NCBI GenBank assembly: GCA_963921425.1
Contig: OY992836.1
Coordinates: 3,239,825-3,303,824, forward strand
Direction of reading: 5' to 3'
DNA: 64,000 nt
Source of the DNA: Dryas octopetala
Lineage: Eukaryota > Streptophyta > Magnoliopsida > Rosales > Rosaceae
The notes under the pieces were generated by a model. The model was given only the letters and a program-made list of their open reading frames with translations. It ran no database searches and was not told where the DNA came from. Below are positions 22,199 to 33,725 of the stretch, in pieces (the first letter of the stretch is position 1; each line of letters opens with the position of its first letter). A program made the position numbers and the translations under genes.

Positions 22199-22550
22199 AT
22201 TCGGCAGATGTCTACCGAAAATTTCAGATCTATTCGGTAGATGTCCACCGAAATATTAAGATCCATTCGGCAGACACCCACCGAACATATGTCAATGTTT
22301 CGACAGATGCCCGTCGAATGGAACCAGCACAGTTAAATCAATATATTCATTCGACAGAGACCCACCGAATGACATTTGATATTTCGGAGGATATCTACCG
22401 AATAAATATAAATCATTCGGAACTGAACTACCGAATGAATTTGTAACATTTCCACCAAATTCTGTTCGGAAGTATACTGTCGAATATTTTGAAATAATTC
22501 GACAGTATACTTCCGAACAAGTTAAGAAATTTCGGTACACCAGTACCGAA
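22199..22550. repeat. Right array of about 10 short hairpins (TTCGGY...ACCGAA)
   Basis: Ten 20-bp imperfect palindromes such as TTCGGTAGATGTCCACCGAA at about 22231, spaced by short AT-rich DNA, directly upstream of the mobile-domain gene. The unit nearest the right end (TTCGGTACACCAGTACCGAA, 22531-22550) is nearly identical to the unit nearest the left end (TTCGGTAAACCAGTACCGAA, 16206-16225), so the two arrays correspond end to end. Confidence 0.85.
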
Positions 22551-22784
22551 TGAAATTCGAAATCAGACTGAATTTTGCAGACACCCACTTTCAAAATCTC
22601 ATTCTAATTTCTCTAAAATATCACATATCTGTGTAATTGGAAGGCCAAATATATATATTAATGCCAAATATAGTAATTGGAAGGCCAAAATATCACAATG
22701 TAGGAATGTAGGAATGTAGGAGGGAGAGAGTGACAGAGAGTGAGTAAGGGAGAGTAAGCAACACCTGAAATTGCAGAGGAGGCC

Positions 22785-22975
22785 TCGGCGGTGGAGGGGA
22801 GGACCGGCGACGGCGGGGAGGAACGGCGACGGCGGGGAGGACCGGCGACAGCGGGGAGGACCGGCGACTGGTGGCGTGTAGGCGGGGGTGGGGTCTGCGG
22901 GTAGGCCAGGGGGTGGGGTCTGCGGGTGGTTAACTGGTGGGGTGTTTGTTTGGGTGGGGTAGGTGGGTGTAGATA
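22785..22975. repeat. GC-rich tandem repeats near the right end of the MULE
   Basis: Four near-identical 18-19-bp units of GGGGAGGACCGGCGACGGC (about 22795-22870), then two copies of a GGGGTGGGGTCTGCGGGT unit. Several G-runs of 3-5 give G-quadruplex potential on the plus strand. It contrasts sharply with the AT-rich surroundings. Confidence 0.75.
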
Positions 22976-23071
22976 GTAAAAAGGGGTATTTTGTGTCATT
23001 TTGTGAAATAAGGGGTATTTCTGTCATTTTAGGGTGGTTAACTCAGTAGAAATTAAAAAAATTTTACAAGG

Positions 23072-23116
23072 GGGTGGTCAACTCAGCACAAAATGGTGGT
23101 GTGCATAGCCCCCCCC
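23072..23116 (-). repeat. Right terminal inverted repeat of the MULE
   Basis: Reversed, it reads a G-run, GGCTATGCACACCACCAT, then GTGCTGAGTTGACCACCCC, the counterpart of the left end at 15667-15711. Similarity is by blocks rather than continuous, as in many plant MULEs. Confidence 0.65.
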
Positions 23117-23213
23117 TTTCTATTAGTAGGGTAGTATTAATAATATTTACTCATATTATAATACGTTAGATTAGTTATACCACGTAACGGTATATCGGAT
23201 GCACAGAATAATT

Positions 23214-26089
23214 TCTCAACTCAACTTTATACCAAACTTAGCAATGGGTAGGCAATCTTATCGTAATATCCAAGTTGGAAAGAATGAGAACAGACCATTT
23301 GGGCCTACTCCAATCTTGACATGAAAAGCCCAACACAGTCGACCCATTAAGCAACAGCTCTCTATTTTTATTTAAAAAAACAAAAACAAACTCTTCATTG
23401 CCTCTTCCTCACCGTACAGAGAGGGTTTTGAAAACCCATATCCTTCATTTGTTCCTCCATTGCTTTCTCACAACCTCTTCTTCACACCACGGGTAAGGAA
23501 CATTCGAAGATTTGGAGACTTGAAGACTGCTGTCGCCGTCCCTGATCTCGGCGCGAGATCACAAACGCAGCACCAGCCGCCTCTACTTCGGCTTAGATCC
23601 CTAGCCTTTTTTAGTTTTACCCTTCCAACCTTGGCTAGATAGGCTCAGGCGCAACATCTCAAACACCATTGTTAAAGCAAAAAATCAAACTAAAGACTTT
23701 TTACTTGTAGTAGTAACGGAGATGCTTTGCGTTCTATGGGTGTTTCAGCATTTTTCCATGTGAGATCTTGAGTCTGTAGATTCATGGCTTTACCACTTCT
23801 ATGATCTCATAGACTCATAGGGACCCTCCCACTTCAATGAGAAGGTGTCGGCCTCTTCTTCCTTGGTGTTTTGCTTTTCTGAGAAAGTTCATTTGAAAAT
23901 GAAACAAAGGCATTTCTTTTTATTTCTCTCTTTTTTGTTTTTTCTTTTAACAAAGGAATTTATTTTAAAGAGAAATAATAATAAGAGAGGTATCTCAATG
24001 CCCTAATAATTTCTTTTTTTTTTTTTTTGACTCCTCAGAAACGAGGGTGATTGTATTTAAACAAAAAAAAGATTAATAAAAGGCTCAAAAGTGGTACTAG
24101 TGATAAAATTTTATTTAAGCTAGAAAGACTCAAACGTATTCAAAAATGACCTAAAATCATTTTCTAAGTCAAGAATGGCTATTATGCTTCAATTGAATTA
24201 AAAGAACTTCAAGTGCCATGATTCAAAATTCAAAGTCAGTTTCAGTAATTTGACCAAACAAAAAATAATAATGAGATCATCAACAACATTATGTGGACCC
24301 AAGAAAGATTTAGAGATATTTGTATATCACTAACAAAAATATAATGACTCTAAACTCACTAGGGTCAAGTCTCTACGATCTTTCCTTCGGTTTTCTAATT
24401 CAAATTTCACTCTTTAACTTCAAAATGCATTTATTAGCTCAAGGGAAAATATTCTCTAAGTTCAAGAATTTTGAAAAATAATTATAACGTGAAGATAATA
24501 TGAAATCTAATGAAAGATAATCTTATTTGCATGCCAAACTATTAAAGTAGAATATCATGCATTTCCTAGAGTTAAACACTGACTTCAAGAAAATCAATCT
24601 CATCATGGTGAAGCAATCAACACAAAAAACAAAACTAAAACTTTTTTTTTTTTTGTATAAAGAAAATTTGACAAGCTAAGAAAAACTAAAAATTTCAAAA
24701 CTCTACCCCCAAACCTAAATCAAACATTGTTCTCAATGTTTTAAAAGAAAGAATTGGACAATGACAAGAATCAAGATGGAAGAAGGTTAAGAAGGAAATT
24801 ACTTGAAAGATGACACTCTCATTTCTTTGAAATTACCTCACAATGAAAAATATATGATAATCCCAAAATAATTTAAAACACAACTAAAAATAAAAGAAAA
24901 AACAAAGATTCTAGGAATTTAAAAACACAACTAAAAATAAAAGAAAAACGAAAGCAAACTAACACTTTAACAAGACTTTGATTAAGACACAATCAACCTG
25001 GATCATGAACAAATTAATTATAAACAAATTAATTATAAGAAGCATTCATGAATTGAACTTTCACTCAAATAAACCTCACAAAGATGTTTAGGGTTTGGAG
25101 ACTCTATTCTAGATCTCAAAGAAGGTTCATGTACGACTTGATCATCAATCATGTTTAACTCAAAACTCTCCTTACTATATGGTGGTTTCTCTTTGATATT
25201 AAAAACATGAGTCATTTTTCCACAAGAGATGTGCATCAGTGTACTACCACAATGGATTAAGGCATCACAATATTTTGCTCTAACTTCCCCCGTTATATCT
25301 TCATTCTTCAATGGTCCATTCTACTACTTCTTTCTGCTCTTTAAACAATCTAAGATTACTTTCTGAGTTTAATCAAAATATGAAGCTAGAAGTACAAGCA
25401 AGGTAATTGAAGAGTGTAAAGCCTTATGCCTAGGCAAATCAGGCAGTGGTTCCAAGTCTAACTTAGGTGGCTCTATGATGGAAGGAAGTGGAGGAGAAAT
25501 GAGAATAGGATCAACCCTAGGATTTCAAGTGGTTATGTTTATGAGAGGAACTGAACTTAACAATGCATTGACCTCTTCAATTGATTGTTCACACTCAAAA
25601 TTACCAAAGACATGTGCTAAACACGCTTCACATTTTAGACAGGCTAATGTGTGCTTGTGCGAAACGGTTACCCATGATTGATCAGGTCGTAGTGATACGG
25701 TTTCTCAATTGCGAGTTCCTATTTCTGTTTTCCAGGGCACTTTCGCTATGGATGCTATTTTCTTTGATTATAGCTGGTCATAGTCGTACCTAATGTGTAT
25801 CTACTATCTGAATTATTGTTATTTATGGGTTTTTATGCATGTTTACCATATTGTTGTACAGCCGAGTCATAAATGTTTTGTAAAGGATTTCAAAGAAATG
25901 CTTGAAGAATTTGTTTTGGATGATTTAAGAATCCGACGGAAAAGGATTTTCACTATAATTTTCACTATATTTTTCACTAGGAAAGGTTTTGTGGTTTTCA
26001 AACCTAGCAGGGTCCCCTAAGAAAAGCTATGATCGTATGAGATGCTTACCCCCTGCATTGTTTTTGTGTTCCTTGTTTATTGGATGTTT
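23214..26089. other. AT-rich intergenic DNA with weak gene-like and retroelement-like traces
   Basis: From 23390 to 23640 a leader-like CT-rich stretch enters an open frame (MLSHNLFFTPRV start, 60 codons) with no recognised family; it could be a truncated gene start. From 24000 to 25000 the DNA is AT-rich with A/T runs and no coding signal. A minus-strand open stretch at 25033-25311 and sequence around 25440-25700 look like decayed retroelement DNA, but no domain is diagnostic. Confidence 0.35.
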
Positions 26090-26356
26090 TTATAGGTACG
26101 AGCATGGTAAATAAACGAACTTGGATGATGGTCCATCAGAGCAGCATCTTGAGACTTATCAACTTCCAGGATTTAATTGGTAATGTCATTTGATTGTTTT
26201 CTCGTATCGAGTATGTCTTGAATGATTTTACCTTCATTGTTTGGAGATGGTTTTGAGTCATTTACTTTGATTATACATTTGCGTAGCTTCCTTTATTCTA
26301 TGTTTGCCATGTATTTCGAATTTATTTAATTTTTCAAGGTTGCAATGAACTACCGT

Positions 26357-29300
26357 TAGGTGTGGGCACGGGACGCGAGGGGGGGGGGATGGGATGACCT
26401 CATCCCGTTCCCAATCCTGGAAGTTGCATTCGGGATGGGATCGGGACGGGATGACCATGATACCATTTCAAAACCAAATATATGGAACAAGATGGGTTTG
26501 GGATGGGTTCGGGATGAGTTTTGGGACCTGCTAGCTATTCATGCATTCATGACTATACTTCAACAGATAACAATTCAAGTTTCAACAATGAATATGATGC
26601 AACTTCAAGGTTCAAAGTTCAAAGTTTCAAACTCAAGTTCTCAAATCTCAACAATTCAAGACTTCAAGTTACTGTTATTCAAATTTCAACAATTCAAGTT
26701 GGAAGTAATTTAATTATATGACATCAATGCATCACAAACTCAATCTACATCAGTAACATCACAAAGTACAAACTCACAAACTTAAACTCAGTGTACATCA
26801 CAAACTCAAAAGATTAGAATTAAGCCTAATGGCTTATTACAATTTACAAATACAAAATACAAACTACAAAGTTACAAACTCAGAAATCACACAATAATTT
26901 GATTTCAACCCTTCAAACCACAGGCAGCAGTGGTCACACTTCAAACTACTGGCAGGCAGGCAGCAGTGGTCAACTGGTCACACTTTTGCCTTTGGTTTTG
27001 AACCCTTCAAACTACTGGCAACAGTGGTCACACTTGCATTTTCTACACAAAATAAATCACAGCAGAAAGTTAGAAACTATTAAAATTCAATACACAAAGC
27101 AAAGCAAGTAAAGTAAAACAAATTTACAGAACATTACCCGATTCAATACTTTCATAAAATTCAAATTCTTCAATACAAGGTTCATCTTCCAAGCTGGAAA
27201 TGTCATCCCCCCTCAACCAGTTTTGCATACAAATCAAGGCCCCCACTGATGTAGGAGTTAATGAACTCCTAAATGCATCTATGCCCCTGCCCCCAGTGCT
27301 AAAACAATTTTCAGATGCAACTGTTGACACTTGAATGGCAAGAATATCCTTGGCAATTGCTGCCAACACAGGGTACTTGGGACCATTGAGTTTCCACCAT
27401 AATAAAATATCAAAATCATCTACATTTTTTGTTGTCCATTCCAAAGGATCCATCAAATATTTATCAACTTCATGTGCCACCACAACTTCATTACTCTCTT
27501 CCACCACCTTTCTCCAATCATCCAATATGTCATCCCTCCCACTACCTCTACCCTCATCTTCTACCACAGAACTAGAAGTGACAATTTGTGAATCAGAATT
27601 CACATTCATTCTCATGTGTATTCCACCATCTACGTTTGGTCCATACTCATCATAAAGAGCCATCAACACTTCTTTCAACTCTTTGGCAACCCCCTGCACC
27701 TCCCACTCTTCAAAACCCTTCTTTTTATACAGATGAATTACATGTTTCATCTTGAACCTTGGATCCAAAAGAAGTGAAATCAACACCAATCTATTCAGAT
27801 TGTGGAATAAGCCAAAATACTTATTGTATTTAGCTCTCATGTTGTCTGCCATGTCAGCCAACACTCTCTCACTTTCTGAACCATTTGCCATCTCAGGTGC
27901 CACAAATAACCTTTCAATCTCATGTTCAATAGCTAATATATCATGAAAGGTTGTGTTGATAGTGGGATGGAAAGATGCACTAACCCTTAAAGTCACATCA
28001 TAAAACACCTTCAAAAACTTCACAAACACTCTTACATTTTCCCAATCAACTTCACTTGGTGGTCCAACCCTAAAACTCTTACTACTACTCTGAATCACAT
28101 TGCCATTCTCATCAAATTCTTCATCTCCTTCCTTGAAGTAAGCCAAAAATGAGCTGTCATCATCCTCCCCCATTCTTGCAAAAGCCTTTTTAAATTTCAA
28201 GGCAGATTCAAACATTATAAATGTTGAATTCCACCTTGTGAGGACATCCATACACACAAGATCTTTGCTGGACAATTTCACTTTTTCCACTGAGGACTTA
28301 AAATACTCCAATCTCTGTGGAGAGGACTTCACATACTTCACAGCATTCCTAATAGCTAAAACAAACTTATTCAGCTTCTTCAACCCACTTCCTACTATTA
28401 AATTGGTTATGTGAACACAACATCTCACATGCAAGTACTTTCCACCCAAAACAGCTTGTGAATTCTCCCACATATTCATCTTAGACCTAACCCAATCTAA
28501 AGCTACTTTATTTGCAGAAGCATTGTCAACAGTTATGGTCATAACCTTCTCTATCCCCCACTCTAACAAACACTCAATAAGCTTCCCTATGGTAGTCCCT
28601 TGGTGATTAGGAATCACACAAAAGTTTAAAACTCTTTTGTGCATTTTCCAATCACTATCAATAAAATGGGCAGTTAGCACCATATAATTAAAGTTTTGGA
28701 CACTTGTCCAAGTGTTAGTAGTGAGGCTGATCCTATATGCACTCAACTCCTTCTTCAAGTTGATCTTACAGACATCATACATTTTTAGAAATTGCCTAAC
28801 TATGGTTCTCCTGCTAGGTACATCAAACAATGGGCAAACAACACTACAAAACTTCCTAAAACCCTTCTTCTCTACAAAACTAAATGGAAGCTCATCTACT
28901 ACAATCATCTCCACACAAGCTTCCATAGTATCATTCTGCACAAACCCCCTAGCAACCATCTTGTTACCCTGACCCTTATCACCAACAATGATTTTTTTGT
29001 TTTTATTTTGGTTTGGTGGGTAATATCTGCAATATTTTCTAAAATGCTTAAGCATTCATGATGTCCCATTTTTTTCACTATCAACAGCATAATCTTCAAG
29101 ACTACCTTTAGAACAGTATATGCATTTGGTTCTCTTCAAAATAACTTCTACATCTACTATCTTCCCTGATTGATCTTTTTTTTTTTTTTTTTTCTGTTTT
29201 CTTATCATTATACACTTTAAAATGATCCCAAACCTAACTACGTTTGGAACCAGTACAAGCTTTAGGTTTACTATCATTAGTGAGGCTTACCTCTGCTTCA

Positions 29301-30450
29301 TCTTGCATGTGCACTCCTTTTTCTGCTGGAGGTTCAGATTGCATGGGCACTGAGCTTGGAGGCACTGGGCTTGGTGAGGTTGTAGTAGAAGAAGCACCCA
29401 CACTCTGCTGCTGTGATCGAGACTGCATCAACAAAGAAGCACCCACATTCTGCTGTTGTGATTGAGACTGCATCAACAAAGAAACAAACCACAGAACCAT
29501 GTCCAAAATCAGTAACTCAACTGGGGATAAATAACTAATCAACTGGAAAATCACAGATAACAAGCTTGTCAAGCTACACTAATCAACTAACTAATAAACT
29601 GGGAATTTGAAACTGACTAATCAACTAAGCAACTAAATAATCAACTAATCAATCAAGAACCGAAGAACCCATAACCAAGAACCCATAACCCAGAACTCAT
29701 AACCTAGTCCCGTGACGATCTGATCAAGACTTAAGAGACAAATAGCGTGATTTCGAGAGGGATTCAAGAGGGGTTAGAAAGGGGATTACGGATTCTAGAA
29801 AGAATTTGAGATGGATTCGAGAGGGGTTTGAAAGGGGATTATGGATTCTAGAGGAATTTGAGAGAGATAGGTTCTGGCTTCGACTCTTTGAGAAAGATTC
29901 GAGGGGAAAGCTGGAGATGTTTGTTCAGTATTGGTAATCGGAGAGGGATTCGAGAGGAGGGTTGTTCTTGTTTAGTTGTTTTGGTAATCTGATTTTGATT
30001 TTTCGTTTTGATTGGAGAGGACTCAGAGGAAAGACTAGAGAGGACTGATGAGTGAGGAGGCTGAGAGGCTGCAAAATTGCGAATGGGAACTTGGGAAGAG
30101 ACGAAGACTGAAAGAAAGGCTGAACAAATTTGGGATTAGGGTATTAGGGTATGGGCATTGGGTATGGTTGGTTGTGGTCAAGTCTATACTAGAAATATAG
30201 ACTTGCCCAAACAGCCAACCAAAGTATGACACGTAATTAAATAATAAAAAAATTATAAAAAAAATTATAAACGGTACGGTACGGTACGGGATTGGATTGA
30301 AATGTTGGTACCGATCCCATCCCGTTGTATTCGGGATCGGTATGGGATGGTTCTGAAATTCACGGGACTTAAACGGTACGGGACGGATTTGGGATGGTAC
30401 GGGATGGTATCGGTATGGGTTCGGTATTCCGGGTTTAATTCCCACCCCTA
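26357..30450 (-). mobile_element. hAT transposon, complete but decayed
   Basis: Left end TAGGTGTGGGCACGGGA and reversed right end TAGGGGTGGGAATT give a short imperfect terminal inverted repeat of about 10 bp. The flanks carry a perfect 8-bp target duplication, ACTACCGT, at 26349-26356 and 30451-30458. GGGATGGGATCGG-type subterminal motifs occur at both ends. It contains one broken transposase gene on the minus strand. Length 4094 bp. Confidence 0.92.
27124..29572 (-). pseudogene. hAT transposase (BED finger, RNase H-like core, hATC dimerisation domain)
   Basis: The main open frame, 29055-27124 (643 codons), has the hAT core (NTWTSVQNFNYMVLTAHFID, TVDNASANKVALDWV, HVRCCVHITNLIV, RWNST) and the C-terminal hATC dimerisation domain (WWKLNGPKYPVLAAIAKDIL, then ASENCFSTGGR). 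Upstream, the BED zinc finger (CIYC ... LKH ... KYC) is cut by an in-frame TGA at 29056-29058. Further upstream are an in-frame TAG near 29240 and a frame change in the long poly-A run at about 29178-29195. The Q/S-rich N terminus (29234-29572) holds a two-copy repeat of MQS(Q/R)SQQQ(N/S)VGAS. No longer able to make a full transposase. Confidence 0.9.
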
Positions 30451-30839
30451 ACTACCGTAACCTTGGGGGTTGGTTTTATAAAGAAGTCTTATTTTTACTT
30501 CACATGTTTTCTGCTTTTTATTATCTCTGATCTAACCCGGTCCATTTAAATCAAAATGTTCAACCCTCCTTAGCTGTCTTGAGGAATTAATGCTTGATTA
30601 GTGACATTAATCTCTTAGGATATTTAAGGTGGGTGCATCTGTTGTATACCCAGGGTTCGGGGTGTGACATGTACGTACACGCACGGATAGGATAAGTTGT
30701 TCGTTGCAATCCGACGATGCCTTTCAAACAAGCAATGGTCAAAAAAATTTGTTTTGAAATGTGGGGCTTAGATCTTTGGGCTGTTGCATACCAACGGCCT
30801 AGATCGTGTATATGTTGCTCCTTTTTGTACAACTTGTTT

Positions 30840-33171
30840 TACTTGGAATTTAGAAACGAATACCAAGTTGTAGCTTGCAAGTATACGAATCGCTCATGTA
30901 AGCATAGCGTATAAATACGAGGTTGATCCCACGATGAATAGGTAAATATACATCAAACCAATTCAACTTACCAATTAGAATCACCAAACACACATACACG
31001 GCAGGGGGTTTGTAAATTGTGAAACTCGCGCACACCACATACACACACACACAAACAAACAATTGCAATGCTAAGAATTCAGAATCCACCACCAATTGAT
31101 GGAAATACAACCAAGCAATTCAAGATAATGCATAAATGTAATAAAGTTTACCAGCCGAAGGCCTTTTTGAGGACACTCCTAACTATTGTTCTCCTTATGC
31201 ATAAACTAAGAGTTTCTTAGGCTTCCCCTAGTCAGTTAACTTGCATGTGTCCTAAGAGTTTTGTTAGGCATTCCCTAGGCGCATGTTAACCATGCAAGAG
31301 TCATTAAGTTTTGTGAAAACGGTAAACACATGGAGCATAGATCCACCTTAATGTAACCTATGAACATCCAATATTGATCTCTTTTCTCATGAGTATGTTT
31401 TTAGGATACTCACTTGCTGCCAATTGAAATTAGCATCCTTTTGAGCTTATTTAATTTCACAACATAATCTAGATGCAATTACCCTAAGGTAGCTAGTCAA
31501 AGGGTGCAAACAAATAGAATCAATTTTACTAAAGATCAAGGATTTACTACATACATAATATTAAATCACAAGTGTCACCATTGCATAACTCACAATTAAA
31601 GTTTCATCATCCAACTTAGCAAAGCAATAAAAACTCAAAATATAGAAAAGAAAATAAAAGATCTAACTTTCATTATAATCATTGAATCCATAATGAAAAC
31701 AAGAACAAACTAAATAATTAAAGAAAACAAATAAAATTAAAAGAAAAAGACAAAGGACCCAAGGGAGATGCGGCCTTTTTGCTACCCCCTCCTCCTCCTT
31801 GCGCCAACTTCTCCCTCTCTCTAACTTTCAGAAAATAAAAAAATGTAAAGTGTAGAAGTGTCTGATATGTGAGAGAGTGATGGTCTTATATAGTAGTGAG
31901 GAGGTGGAGAGGTTTTGCTGATTTTCCAATGTGGGATAAGTGTGTTCCTTGTTCCTTAAGACTTCTAATTTTCGGCCAAAAGTGGGCCTTGGGCTAATTT
32001 GGGCTCTTTTTGGGCGTAACTTCTTTTCAGCTCGCGGAACTGCTGCGCTACCTTCACTAAAATGGCCATATCTTGAGCTAGAAAACTTGGAATCAAAATC
32101 TGTAAAATTCCCTGCGAAGCTAACATCCGTATCTTTCCAACCATATATGGCATGTAATCTGGTTCTCTCTGGAGAATTACATAATTTCTGTCGAAATTGG
32201 TGCTCTATTTTCCAGGGTTTTGACTTCTTTTTCAGCTAGGATTCCTTGTGATCTTTGACTAAATCCTCCAAATATCTTCCTTTCAAAATAGGATTTCAGA
32301 ATAAGGAAAGTCTTATAGGGCAAGGAATAGGCACATGGGCTTCTTCTTTGGGCTCCTTAAGTGTCGACTTGGGCTCCCTCCTTGTAGGTGTGATGGGCTA
32401 GGGTTTCCTTGAGCTTGCGTATGTGGGCTGCATGACTTGGGCTCTAGGGTTGGCGCATGGCTTCTTGGAATGAGCTGGAAGTGGTGTGATGGGTTCAATG
32501 CAAATAGTGTATTGGGCTGCCACCTCACTTGCTTGTGCATTTCGACTTCACCTAGGCCCAAAGCCCAATTGACTTCATGACATGACATAGTTGACCCTTG
32601 ACCATTGACTTTGACTTCCAATTTCGCCCCTCATTTCCCCTTGGATTCGAATTCATTTCTTCCCTCCATTTGTTTCCATGGATGTCCAATACCTTCTAGA
32701 AAATTATGGAACCTTGACTTGATTGAGTTGACTTTGACCAACCTTTCCTAGTCCCACTAGGATTCCTTGTAGATGTAGGATTCCTTATCCATTTCAACTT
32801 CTCATAATGACCATATTGCCCCTAGTAATTCCTAGTGTCATTAGGACTCAATCCCTTAGTAGGGTTAGGTATCCTAGTTCAACCAGGAATTCATGCTCTA
32901 ATTAGAATTTCTCATTTCTGGCTTGACAATGATGGTTCTGGGCTTGATGTTCTCTCGTATGACTAGAAATTCTCATTTGACTAGGATTTCTCCTCTTTTC
33001 CTAGTTTGACCAGGAAATGTCCCAAAATGGCTAAATTTGCTCCTATTTCCTATTTATGCTTCATTAGACCTAAAAACACAAAAACAAGACAACAGATACA
33101 AAAGTATCGAGTTCTAACACTCTAGATTAGAGAGTTAGTATCATAGAATAACGTAAAATGAACACTCATCA
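30840..33171 (-). repeat. Non-coding LTR-like repeat, possible solo LTR or LARD
   Basis: On the minus strand the segment opens TGATGAGTGTTCATTTTACG at 33171, a common start for large plant LTRs, and near its other end has GAGCGATTCGTATACTTGCA (about 30880), typical of the end of such repeats. No protein domain is present between, and the region reads as low-complexity leader-like DNA rich in GGGC(T/C)T motifs. Ends and target duplication are not established. Confidence 0.4.
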
Positions 33172-33725
33172 ATATATATATCTTATTTATTCATAGTTTT
33201 TCTTCACATCTTTCTCTCTTTTACATCAAATTTTTCATTTTCACTATGGTTAGATGTATCATCGTTTTATTTTTTGTCAGGTGTTATTGTTGTTTTTTTA
33301 ATGTTGTTTTCATGTGGTTGTAGATGTATTACCATTGTACCTCTCGTGTCGTCTAATTTATGAAATTTACCGTTCTTAAGTGTTTCAAACAATACAATAT
33401 CAACAAACAAGTACAAAGAAAAATTAGTGATAAGAAAATTAATCAAATTCAGATAAAATAGAGAAAATCCAATATGAGTATTTAAATTAAGTTTTCAGTA
33501 TATACAATATTAGTCTCATTCTGAAGGCTTCATTAAATTTTAACATTGATATAATATTCATAATGATTAAAGTTTATATATTTTAAATTAACGGCATCTT
33601 AATTAATTTTAGACATATTTTAAATGGGTATAAAAAGCTGAGACATAAATTTAGGCCTCAACACAACAATGTAACAAAAATTGAAACCCAAAATTTTGTC
33701 ACTATTTGGTGACCGAAAATTAGGG

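Larger units (their letters stand above)
15667..23116 (+). mobile_element. Mutator-like element (MULE) with transposase-OTU and plant-mobile-domain genes
   Basis: About 7.45 kb bounded by related inverted ends. In order it contains the left terminal repeat, a CCACCATCTTCAACC-rich leader, the transposase/OTU gene (+, 16097-19737) whose intron 1 holds a hairpin array, a short gap, the convergent mobile-domain gene (-, 22104-20037), a second hairpin array, a GC-rich repeat block and the right terminal repeat. FAR1/MuDR-class transposase, long degenerate terminal repeats and extra captured genes are all known for plant MULEs. A 9-11-bp target duplication could not be identified. Confidence 0.8.
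15586..23213. mobile_element. Miniature inverted-repeat element, family B copy 1, split by the MULE
   Basis: The outer parts, 15586-15666 and 23117-23213, are inverted repeats of each other: AATTATTAGGTGTATCCGAT on the left and, reversed, AATTATTCTGTGCATCCGAT on the right, both continuing ATACCGTTA(T/C)GT. Rejoined they form an element of about 180 bp. The same termini bound the family B copy at 33726-34490, which has no MULE inside, so nesting is the simplest reading. CTCAA on both outer sides may be its target duplication. Confidence 0.65.
26090..30680. repeat. LTR-like repeat split by the hAT element
   Basis: The flanks of the hAT element (26090-26356 and 30459-30680) read on into each other across its 8-bp duplication. 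The right flank has GGTGGGTGCATCTGTTGTAT and CCCAGGGTTCGGGGTGTGAC, wording typical of the far end of plant Gypsy LTRs. Its outer limits were not resolved. Confidence 0.4.

Noticed and set aside
22599-23027. Proline-rich ORFs on the minus strand at the right end of the MULE
   Set aside because: They are translations of the GC-rich tandem repeats and terminal repeat, open in two frames at once, with no domain.
23460-23642. Possible start of an organelle-targeted protein
   Set aside because: Sixty codons with no recognised family, no convincing splice continuation and repeat DNA around it; kept only as a note in the region entry.
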